Of a stretch of 64,000 nucleotides of DNA, positions 31,214 through 41,000 are shown piece after piece. Each line of letters starts with the position of its first letter. Positions within the stretch are counted from its first letter, which is position 1. Source of the stretch: Plenodomus lindquistii (lineage: Eukaryota > Ascomycota > Dothideomycetes > Pleosporales > Leptosphaeriaceae); contig JANUWI010000020.1 in the NCBI GenBank assembly GCA_025504975.1, positions 248,001-312,000 on the forward strand. The letters are read 5' to 3'. Made by a program: the position numbers and the translations under genes. The notes below the pieces were generated by a model. It saw only the letters and a list, made by a program, of their open reading frames with translations. It ran no database searches and was not told the origin of the DNA.

Positions 31214-31357
31214 GGTTGAGGTTGGGTACCAGTCTCACGGGCTATGGGCTGGGCTAACCCCAACCCATGGCCCGTGAGACTCAACCCCGTCCCCAAAATC
31301 ACATGACCCTTACCCAACCCCAACCTCTGGGTTGACCCTAGCCATTTGCCAGCCTAG
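31214..31357. repeat. Nested palindrome related to the MITE
   Basis: Inner arms 31231-31253 and 31259-31281 (AGTCTCACGGGC...) pair with two mismatches. Outer arms 31214-31228 and 31311-31327 (GAGGTTGGGTA / TACCCAACC) pair around them. The right end, CCATTTGCCAGCCTAG at 31342-31357, is identical to the right end of the MITE at 30885-31040. No matching left end is seen, so it is probably a truncated or rearranged relative. Confidence 0.65.
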
Positions 31358-31820
31358 TAGAGGGGCTGGCTACAGTAATCTACAAAGTCATTGAATCCGA
31401 ATAATATACCCAGTCCAAACTGAATTCCTTTAGCCCAGATCTACCAATTCTGGCATATACAGAGAAGGGCCCGTATATTCAAAATCAAGAAGTATATGTT
31501 CAAGCAACCAGCGTCTACGACTCATCATTCAAGTCGTCTCCGATCCCTTGTACTGACCTCTGATTATGCTCCCCCATTGAACATTGTCGATATATCTCTA
31601 CCGCATTTGTTGGTGTACCTTATGTTATACTATTTTATGCTTATAGTATACAGGAAAGGTGGTACACTACCTACCTATTGAATGCCAAAAATACTAGTTT
31701 CCCTGGCTAATCAGAAGAAGGGCTAATTAAGGGTGGGGGTGAAAGGATATGTGTTGGGGAAAGAGGAGGGGGTACGTCATCACCTAGGCACCCACATGCA
31801 CAATCGACAGTGAGGTGACC
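31358..31820. other. AT-rich intergenic stretch
   Basis: No gene seen; AT-rich with short frames only. Confidence 0.5.
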
Positions 31821-32446
31821 TTAGAGGTACATACCAAGAAGGATAGAGAGATGAATACCCGTCAACACAGCAAGCGCACTCGTACCAACATCCAGTCCAA
31901 GCTGTCCATCTCCAACGCCCATCGCTACCGCACACCCAAGCAAGGCCGCAAACCCGGGCGCAACCAAAAGCCAAATAGACGCCATACGCCCACTGGCCGC
32001 ATGGTAAAAGTATCATACCTCGGTAAATTCCGCGTGGCCATCCTGCGCAGCATCAACCAGGTATGCGTACAAATTCCCATTGTCCAAAGTCGGTATGGAC
32101 CCGAAGAGTAGCCTCGTTAGCGTATCGTCTTTCTTGATATTGAAGCCATGCTGAGGAGAGATGATCTGAGCTTCAGGATCACTCATCTACTCAAGTTATC
32201 ATCGATGGCCGATCAAGGTCAATTCTGAGGTGTACGTACCTGGGGCACTAGACCTTTACCGACAGTAGGCTCCCGCATGAGTAGAGTGTGCTTGATCTGC
32301 GTCGAGAAATCGTGCATCGTTGAGAGGTCTTTGAATGAAAGTCTGCGCAGCCGAGCGATGATTGCTGCATTGGTGTCATGCTTGGATACGCGAAAGCGGT
32401 GAAGGTGGAGATCCTCATCCACGATGAGAATGACGGTAGAGGCCAT
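31821..32446 (-). pseudogene. Small two-exon gene with C-terminal hydrophobic segments, one in-frame TGA
   Basis: Exon 1 from ATG 32446 to 32240 (69 codons: MASTVILIVDEDLHLHRFRV at the start). Intron 32239-32187 (53 bp, GTACGT...TAG). Exon 2 from 32186 (MSDPEAQIISPQHGFNIKKD), reading on in one frame to a TAA at 31821-31823. An in-frame TGA at 32013-32015 splits it; it would be CGA before a C-to-T change. After the TGA the same frame encodes two likely membrane segments (IWLLVAPGFAALLGCAVAMG and ALAVLTGIHLSILLGMYL). Either the gene is broken and made a membrane-anchored protein of about 190 aa, or it ends at the TGA. I do not recognise the family. The good introns argue that it was a true gene. 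Confidence 0.5.
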
Positions 32447-33034
32447 GGTGGAGTATGTTATTTCTGGGCTGATTGATCGATGTGACGGCTATGTGGAGAA
32501 TGCGTGAGCTGCGTGGGAAGGTTTATATACCATCGACTAGGAGTTGATGGACTGGATTAGATGAGTATGCGTTTTCCAGTCCTCATTACTTTTAACATGA
32601 TACCGTCTTTCCTTCGCCGCGAGAATTGTGGGATGTATGCAGTTCTAGTCTCTCGCTGCAATTGTAGTGAATACATGTTAGAGGTAGGCTTGATGAATTT
32701 GAAATTGTATCTGGGATGGAATACAACAAAATGTATTCAGTAAGCGAGATATTCGCAAAGTGGAAAGTCTTGCCGATTGGGGCTGAAATACACGTTTAGG
32801 GTATTTCGGTTTCCCGGTTAGGCGCCAGCGTCGACCGCATTAGCCTCAACGACACTGAGCTGAACCACACACACACCTGCCAATCGAGCGCCATACTCAT
32901 TGTAGCTCCTAGACCGTCTTCAAATACAATTCTTTTCCAAGCTGCGCTTCGAATGCCACAGTTCGTCTGATAAGACAACAGCCTTGTCAGTCTTGCATCC
33001 ATCTCCAATCCATCGTTGATGACGACAGCGCCAA

Positions 33035-34610
33035 ATGACCTTCGATTCTACGCTCACCTCCACTATGAGGTTTTTGGATGCATTACGCCTTGGCATGAAG
33101 AAGAGCGCATTTGATAAGACGCTGTACACATTCCTTCCACAAGGCGCCCTGGATTCCGTCATTACCGACGACACAATCCTCAAGGCGATGGGCATCACGC
33201 ATCCTGCGCCATAGGATCACAAGCTTGCAGCTTGCATCCTCAGGGAAGCGAAAAGATTGTTCGCTACAGGCGCCTACATTAAATAGCGACTAAGCACACT
33301 ACAAAAGGCGATAACATCGTTTCAAAACAACAATTTCACGGACAGAAGACTACCACTCGATGAGACGAGTTGAAAGAAATTTCTGGGGAACATACAAAGC
33401 GGGCGAAAACATCCGCGAGTGGAATTGGAGGGATATGTCAAGCACGAGGCCGAGAGAACCTGGACCTTTCTAAGAGTTCACGCCTTCTCGAAGGAACACT
33501 TCAAATTCCTCTTTCCAGTCATACATGCTAGAAAGCACGATCACGATTTTAGAAGCCTCACTTTGCTATTCGTAAACAAGTACGCCCCTTAAGCTGAAGG
33601 CTCCTCTAGTATGATATCCAAACACGAGATTCAAAGCGACCACTTTGAAGTTCCGGGAAGACAGGTACGTCAATGACGCATTGTGTAGAGAGATTTAACC
33701 AAGGACTGAGACCCCTAGAAGATCAAAAACTCAAATTTATGCACTGTCAAAGAGGTCAGGATTAACCATGAAAGGTACCGCAAAGAATTTGCCCAATGCT
33801 GGGCATCTGAAGTCAGTGCATTAAGAAGGATGATTGCGCTGAATCATGATCACATGGTTCGCTTCATCGCAGCTTTTGTTAGGGGCACTCCCGAAGCGCC
33901 GGAACACTACTTAATTACTGAATGGGCGGATGGCGGTGATCTGTATGGTCTCTGGGAGTCAATGCCCAACCCGCCACTCACAGCGTCCTTCGTGAGAGCA
34001 GCTGTCCAAAAGTTAGGAGGATTATCGGACGCCTTGTGCGCTATTCATCATCTAAATAATCGCCATGGCGATCTGAAGCTTTGTAACATCCTCCTATTTT
34101 TTAGACGTGACGGGTTTGGCACTCTCAAAATTGCTAATTTTGGTGAGACCAAGAGCTACGAAAGGGACACCGCCATGCGCAGCAACAGTACCATGCATGC
34201 AGTACCTTATGTTACGAACCGCCTGAGTTTCCAATCAGAATTGGTCTGACAGACTTCGGTAGGAGAGATATGCGACTATCCCGGCTTTACAATATCTGAT
34301 CATTCGGTTGCATCACGCTAGAAATGATCACTTGGCTCCTGTTCGGCACGAAAGTACTGCGCGAATTCAATGGGAGCGAGAAGACGAAGTTCAGCATTGG
34401 AAAAAGACACTACTAAGTCGATGAAACAGGCAGTACAAGGTCAGCCAAAGTGCAAGACATGGTGGCGTTCGTGCGTGGAGAGAGATCCGCTGATTGGCTG
34501 CGCTCACTGATTGTTCTTATCGTCCTGTCCGCACGAAGAGATGGGGATATTCGAGCAATATGCCTCGAGCATGACGCTGAGGGAGGTGATTGGCCGTGGT
34601 AATGTTGTCG
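33035..34610 (+). pseudogene. Fungal protein-kinase-like pseudogene
   Basis: From ATG 33035 a helical N-terminal region common in fungal kinase-like proteins is readable (TLYTFLPQGALDSVITDDTI, then HKLAACILREAKRLFATGAY). The kinase fold follows: subdomains III-IV at about 33815-33900 (LNHDHMVRFIAAFV), hinge and alpha-D (HYLITEWADGGDLYGLW), catalytic loop HGDLKLCNILL near 34060, a degraded DFG (NFG), an activation-loop remnant (NSTMHAVPYV) and, after a frameshift near 34250, subdomain IX (FGCITLEMITWLLFG). In-frame stops include TAG and TAA at Gln positions and TGA where Trp is expected. The catalytic Asp of HGDLK is kept, but the metal-binding Asp is Asn. Not functional. Confidence 0.75.
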
Positions 34611-35380
34611 TCGTAAATACGGGACCGCCCTTGGTGCGATTGGCATTTGATTGTACGACATCACTGAAGTAGGGCGATACCGCGTTTTGGAGGCTCTAGA
34701 GTCGCGAGAGGCGATTGGAGTGATGATGGTGATTGGGGCGATAAAGGTGGAGGACGTGAAAGAGGCGGGTGAGGCGATGAGTAGGGCGACTGTGTTTGAG
34801 GAGAAGGCGACACCCATCCGTTCAGATCGTTGACCGGTTCTTACCGTTGATTCAAGGAAGCCTTCTGACTTTCGTTGGTCGCTCAACGGCGTGTCAACAG
34901 ACGTCGGGCAAAAATGCGTAACGTCCATCTTCTTGGCTATTGGCCGTCTGCTACTATTGCTGCATATGCTGTAGTGGTAAGCTGTACTCTGCTCTCTAAT
35001 AAGAAAAACGGTCTCCTACAAACCACTGCAAACATCTCTGGTAGGATCAGTGCCAGACTACGAAAGCAATGAACCACGCGTGACGTATGAGACTTCGCCA
35101 GGCCTTCGTGCCTAGGTACCCTGTTCACATGCCCATATTTACAAGCCAGCAAACTGAATACAACCCGAGAAGACCATCAGACATCCTCTGCGGTGGCCGC
35201 GATGTAAGAAGGGTTCACTCCATGCTCATACCTGCTATCCCTTGCGGGCCATCATGCCATGCCGCATTCCAACCTTCGCCTCTGGGGCGCAGTAGTGGCG
35301 CGGATTCACCCTATCACGACCATCTTCTAGGATTCTCACCGTGGTACTGTTTGACAGTCTCTACTTTTTTGCGCTCTCGG
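34611..35380. other. No gene seen
   Basis: Short frames only on both strands. Confidence 0.4.
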
Positions 35381-35381
35381 T

Positions 35382-37195
35382 TCACGCTGTATTGTCGGGC
35401 GCCTCTTCTACGTCTGGAGAAGAGCACGGGCGTTCTACCTGGATACCCGAGCCAGCCGCTGACGAAAGAGCGGTGGGGGGACTGGATCGCTGGTAATCTC
35501 TGATGGGTCGCTTTCGGTGAATGGCGCTTAGCACCTTGCGCGTTGCCGTGCGCGTTGCCTGCGTTGTATAAGTAGTCGTTGAGACATGTGATCCCGACAT
35601 GGATGGCAAGGTCAGCTGGCGGCCTCGATTCGGTGTCTGAGGAACCTTCGCCTTTTCGTGTGGTGGACTGGTCGCGCACTCGAGCACGATATTGAAGTCG
35701 GTCGTAGGGTGTGGCAGGAGCGTCGGGCTACTATGTCGTAGGGGCGACGGCGTAGTGGTGGTATAGTGTCCGTATGCCAGCTGCTGGTGGGGGGACGATG
35801 TGACGCTGTAGGCTGAATCGGTCGTGGGGATCCTCGAGTAACTGCTGTGTCCCTGGACAAGAGACGCCGTGGTGGAGGCCAGCGTCCCAGCGGTGGTCAC
35901 GGTAGAGATATCCGCTGTCAATCCCATCTACATCCAGGGATATGCAGGCGTGGTAGCTGATCCCACGCTTGTAGACCTTAACGCTGAATCTAGTATGTGA
36001 AGCTAGACTGGCGGTGAGCTCTTGATGCCTTTGTGGTGATATCAGGTGCTCGTTTTTCGCGTGGTATCGCGAGTCGAAGACGGCGATGGCCTGATCCTGG
36101 CTCGTCGCATCCATCTCCCACGCAATCCAGTGTTGGCGGCCTACCGGGGCGAGGACCAGCCTCTTGGGCGAGCTGTTCGTGCCTTGCGTTTCTTCTTCTC
36201 GGGTTATCCTGCCCGACGATTTGACGGAGGTGCCCACAATTCCTCTCATTTCCTACTCCAAGAGAAAATCCACTAAACTTGGATGCACACGGGTCCGCTC
36301 TATTGGCAAGTGTGCGGGGATGGACAGTATCTCTCGGCCAGGTGAATCATCTCTTCTCTGTAGAGCAGACGAACCGTTGCATAGTCACACTTCCGGTTCC
36401 GCGTGTGGGTTACGGCGAGAAAAGCCTGCTGTGCCTTGTCAAGAACGGCAGAAATGAGGCCAAGCACATTTTTGTGATTTTCCGGCGGGGAGATGATAGA
36501 CTGGTAGCAGTACCGTAAATCTTGGTTATCGCAGAATGCTGCGAAAACAGACGCGGTTGGCAGCGTCATCATCATGTCCGCCTGAGCTTGGATGCGGTCT
36601 TGCTGTTTCGTGCGTTCTACATATGGACAAAGTTGAATGTAGACCGCTCGATGGGCAAGAGGCGTCGCGATCTCCTTACATGGCGAGCCTACACTGCACT
36701 GCCTTGGTCTGGCCGTCTTTCCAACAGAGACCGTTTCGCGTGCCGCAGTGGGAAGAACAGCAGAAGTGCCACTGGTGGCCGTAACGGTAATAGACGTACC
36801 AGTTGGCTCCCTGGCAGCGAGGCATGCCGGCCCGGGTTTGGTTCCTGTTGTGCCCTGTATAAGAGATGTCGGTCGCCTAGCACCTGTTTCCTTTGGTCCT
36901 CAGTGGTTGTCACTGTCATCTTCTTTGTCCGTGTCACTGCCGTCCTCTTCGTCACTGTCTCGCTTAATCTCAGGTACGAACTCCGCGTCCGAGTTGTCAT
37001 CGTCTGTCTCGCTGTCTGTGTCGCCGTCTTCGAAGCCACGCATCGTCGTCGGACCTTGACCTTGGACACCTTCGCTTGCGCAGTGTTCCGCGCTTCCTTG
37101 TCCAACTTTGGCTTTGGCTTATCTCTGTTCTTCTTTGAAGCGCGGTCTTCTCTGGTTCCCATGGACTGACGCCGTACACTCTTGTTCAAGGTCAT
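35382..37195 (-). pseudogene. Decayed gene, possibly a second C48-protease-like protein
   Basis: Minus-strand coding-like pieces in several frames. The best is 35731-36249, with LVLAPVGRQHWIAWEMD and AIAVFDSRYH: an HW followed about 20 residues later by a hydrophobic-FDS motif, as in C48 proteases (compare RRHWIM and QYDSL in the gene at 23009-25339). A Gln...Cys-Gly segment could not be found, so the second half of the active site is missing or the call is wrong. Upstream, about 36900-37080 reads as an acidic Asp/Glu/Ser-rich stretch in one frame, similar to the disordered linker of the intact gene. Frameshifts and stops make it non-functional. Confidence 0.3.
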
Positions 37196-39400
37196 GCTGC
37201 GAGCAGTTGGTTTGGGTGGAGCCCTGCCTCTGACATACGGCTGTGTTCCACAAAAGATCGCGCTCGGCCCTCAGCTTGTCGCGTTGGTCGTAGCCTGGGT
37301 AGTTCTAATAATGTGTCTTCGCTGCAGCGAAAGCAAAGTCCCTGTAGGGGTTGCCCTTGGGAATAGGCGGAGAAGACTGAGGTGGTAGGCCTAGTGTGTT
37401 TGCCGGCGCGACGGCCACTTCGTGATCAAGGGGCTCTGTTGTGACGACGATGATGTTCTGTTTTTGGCGAATCGCCCTTACGGCCGTGATGAACGCGAGG
37501 GGCTCAAAGATCGCAACACCCTAAACCGGGTCAGGAGAAAGACATAGACGGCCGTGTTTCCCTTTGAACAGGGTTGGCTCCAAGAAATGGTTGGTTCGCG
37601 CCCACGAGCAGTTCGCAAGAGATCCTACCTTCGACCGCAGTTCCCCATTGGTCTGGGCTCTTGTCTCTGAAACTATATCGGGTGCGGTTGTGCGGGGGCT
37701 GGGGGGGCTGAAGAGGCAGAGCGAAAGCGTAGCGCGCTGATGGTTTGGTTTTTGGTGACACCGAGCGTTGGATCGATCGCCAACGGTTGCGAACAATCCC
37801 ATGGCGAGGTGAGAGAAACGAATGGTGCGCGTGAGGGGGTGAGGCAGACTGAACTTCGAACCATACTACGTGGGGCTCAGGCGCAACAGAGTAAGGAATG
37901 AGAGAACAGACCGAAGCTTAGAGGATGGGTCCACGACGCGGGCTATTGCGCGTACAGATCCGTTATATGAGCGGTGAAGCGAGGTAGAGTCGCACTCAAG
38001 GACTCGGGCCGCACTGCTTAGTAACGCACTCAGTCTCAAGAAAGGGAACGGTACAGTAAGAGCACGCTAACACAGATCAAGCGGAGGGTGGGGTTGAGAC
38101 CTGTGTTGTCGCTGGCGCAGATCGTTTCGAACGCTGTCCTACTCCTTCCCCTCTCAGTCTGCTTTGCCCCCCACTCGCGCCTCAACATCACCCAGGCTAC
38201 TCTCTCGCCCTGCGATCTTGTCCTCTCCGCTATCGCCTAAGCAGCCTCTCCCTTCGTCTCTGGTGCTCTTACGGATGATACCATCGAGTTGTGCGGCCGA
38301 GGTGGCGACCTTCATACCGCCTGATTGGAGGAATGCGGCGATTTGGTCGTTGTAGGCTCGCCTGAACGGGGCACCCTCATATGGCTTGGTCGTCGGCCAG
38401 GAGCTGAGAGTAAGTTCTGATCCTGCATGCGAGTAGCAATCATGCCCAAAGCGACTTGGCCGCAATCGTCAGAATTGGACTGTTCGACCGCAGTTGTCGT
38501 AGTTTTCTGGCTCGAGCGAGTCGCAGACGGTGATGGCGACTGGTTCCGTTTCTACGTTACCCTCTCATGCGTATCAACGGTCCTTGTGATACATTGCTTC
38601 AACCAGACGTACCGTGCTTGCGAGCCTGTATGCCGGGTTAGGGAGACATCCTTCGACAGGGCAATGGATGATCCCGGGGCAGGCGGCTCCATGAGTCTGG
38701 AGCCAATCAAGTAGCGCATCGCCCATTCAAGAAGAATCCCTGTCACTGCTTGGACTGGTGAGAGAATCGGGATGTCGCCAAGAAGGACCCGCCATCGTGG
38801 ACGACGGAGATTCCGTTCTAGCTAGACACGGGTCTACACGTGCATGCTTCTCGCCTGCGCGCACAGCACACTGGTGAATTCCTCCCCGGGGGGCCCCTGG
38901 TGCTTGCGAAAAAGGAAACGTCTCTGTACTGACACTAATGCTCACCTCCGCCTCTCCTTCTCCTTCGCCTTATACCCCTTCCTCTGTCCCTTTTCATCTT
39001 TCTCTCCTATGACCTCTATCTCACACTCGGCCCCTCGTCCGTCGAAATGACCGCTACTTGAAGGTCATTGGCCTGAAGGCTCACTCAAGACCGGCTTTCT
39101 CGCCCATGTGCAGATTTCGTCGGTTTTCAGAAGGTGAGCACATTCTCATTCAACAAAAGCAGAGCAGCTAACCTCAATTCTTCGCAGTTGTGTCTTTGCT
39201 ACCATTACAAGACATAGCAATCTCTTCCAACTATCATGTTCAAATCTAACACAAGACCAGACGCTGTGAACAGCGTAACATGCATGAACACATATTGCTG
39301 CCGCAGACAATTGGTCAAATTCACAGATAGTGGAGAAGCGCTTTTGCTCTACGCTTGTGTACTTTGGAAGCGTCAGTAACAAGGCTTTGCTAAAGCACCG
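37196..39400. other. No gene called; one coding-like minus-strand piece
   Basis: 38154-38465 (-) reads as a plausible protein piece (PFRRAYNDQIAAFLQSGGMK) preceded by a splice-acceptor-like CTTACTCTCAG, but no family, start or second exon could be fixed. Elsewhere only short or low-complexity frames. Confidence 0.3.
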
Positions 39401-39401
39401 T

Positions 39402-39470
39402 TCACCGTTTACCAGTCACAATTCACCAGTCACAGTTCACCAGTCACAGTTCACCGGTCGGCAGTCACCA
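39402..39470 (+). repeat. 14-bp tandem repeat upstream of the F-box gene
   Basis: About five imperfect copies of TTCACCAGTCACAG end 115 bp before the proposed start of the F-box gene. They may lie in its promoter or 5' leader. Confidence 0.85.
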
Positions 39471-39584
39471 GACATCTAATAAATTTTGCCGTTTAACAAT
39501 CGCGGTTCATCAGTCCGTATATACGACCATCCAACAAGCAGACCAGGGAGATTGATTGACAACAACTTCGGCACAACAGCGAGA

Positions 39585-41000
39585 ATGACAGTACGTGTAT
39601 CCAGTATGCCAGTCTCGCCGGCATTGGTGAAGCTACCGAATGAGCTTCTGCAAATGTGTGTTGAGTCGCTGGGCCAAACAGACCGACTGGCGATTGCGAA
39701 AACTTGCCGTTCGCTTTACGAGAAGACGCTGTCAACTTTGTACTCATCGATAAGCCTTAACAAGGACAATGTTGAGCAAGGCACAAACTTAGTCACAACG
39801 TTGATCGTACATCCGGAAAGGGCTGAAAAGATCAGAAGCCTAGAAATCACGAGCAACTTCGCCACCGTCTTCCCTCCGCACTCAAAATCCTGGCTTCCAC
39901 TGGAATCTGACCAGAGCACCATCGACAGACTGCTCAGTATGATACCAACAACCCACGCACAGTTTCGTGAGAAGGAAAACAATACAATCGATTTCGCAAG
40001 GTCTTTGCTTCGCCAGGAGATATTCAGGCTATCCAGTGACAGTACAATCGTGGCTTACCTGCTCATTGCCGCCACGGAAGTACGATACCTCAAACTCGCT
40101 GCCTCGGCGTCGCAAACTAGCCGCCTGAAATTGTTCAAAGTCTTAGCGAACGCCCGTAGGATGCTTGGGCTACAAGAACCATGTCAGCAAATCAAAGACG
40201 CCGATGTCGAGCTTGTTGGAGAAGACGGCGAATTCGTTCTTGGGCCGCATCTTACGACACTCCGCTTGCGAGGAGAGGAAGAAGGCATGATTGCAGCGGT
40301 CGACTCTCGTGGGATCAGCAAACGTATGCAAATGCGATCAATGGAGCTCATTGGTACTTATACCGCAACCCAGAATGCAACGCAAATGCTCCACACTGCG
40401 GTTTTCCAGTCGTTGCAACGTCTCGTCATCATGGACAAAAGCCACAGCGAAACAATTCAATATGAAGATCTCGTAGATGCGTTAATCCATGGCTGTGGGA
40501 AGCTGCAGGAGCTGGTTTGGGATTTCCAGTACCAGATTCCGGATGACAGCCCTTCCCCGTTGTCCAAGGGCACGCTTGGCAAGCTGAAGCAGTTGTCTAC
40601 ACTTAAGAAGCTCCGCATACACCACGACCATGTGTACAATCGGGACGACGCAACCATCGAAAAACTTAAGGAAACGAAATGGCCTCCGTCACTCCTGTGC
40701 TTGGAGCTCACAGGCATGACGATGGGCTGCATTGACACCAACGCTGCGAGCGATCTCTCGGCTGCTCTCGCCAATCTGCCGACTAGGACAAGATACTTGC
40801 AGTTCGTCTTTGACTTCGATGTGGCGTACGGCTCGCCGATGAATGGTTTCCTTGACCCACAGGCAAAGACAATCGAGACGTTGGTAGTAACCGCCCATGA
40901 GCAAGGCCGACGCCTTGGTGTTTCTATGCGAGCGATCGGTGGGCCAGATGATAGCCGCGATGTATGGTACATGGGTCACAACGCTGAGACGAGCCTATAG
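39585..41000 (+). CDS. F-box-like protein, 471 aa
   Basis: One uninterrupted frame. Start ATG 39585 is preferred; the next ATG is at 39606. The frame is open further upstream, to about 39486, but has no ATG there. Residues about 15-55 hold the F-box signature (ALVKLPNELLQMCVESL, then DRLAIAKTCRSLYEKTLSTLY). F-box proteins link substrates to SCF ubiquitin ligases through Skp1. The remaining 410 residues are helical and Leu-rich with weak repeat character, as in many fungal F-box proteins whose targets are unknown; no Kelch, WD40 or clear LRR repeats were seen. Stop TAG at 40998-41000. The gene is intact despite decayed surroundings. Confidence 0.75.
   Translation: MTVRVSSMPVSPALVKLPNELLQMCVESLGQTDRLAIAKTCRSLYEKTLSTLYSSISLNKDNVEQGTNLVTTLIVHPERAEKIRSLEITSNFATVFPPHSKSWLPLESDQSTIDRLLSMIPTTHAQFREKENNTIDFARSLLRQEIFRLSSDSTIVAYLLIAATEVRYLKLAASASQTSRLKLFKVLANARRMLGLQEPCQQIKDADVELVGEDGEFVLGPHLTTLRLRGEEEGMIAAVDSRGISKRMQMRSMELIGTYTATQNATQMLHTAVFQSLQRLVIMDKSHSETIQYEDLVDALIHGCGKLQELVWDFQYQIPDDSPSPLSKGTLGKLKQLSTLKKLRIHHDHVYNRDDATIEKLKETKWPPSLLCLELTGMTMGCIDTNAASDLSAALANLPTRTRYLQFVFDFDVAYGSPMNGFLDPQAKTIETLVVTAHEQGRRLGVSMRAIGGPDDSRDVWYMGHNAETSL

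Noticed and set aside
36522..37169. Plus-strand frame of about 215 codons with hydrophobic end
   Set aside because: It is the antisense shadow of an acidic and basic minus-strand stretch; codons for Asp and Glu read as Val, Leu and Phe on the other strand.
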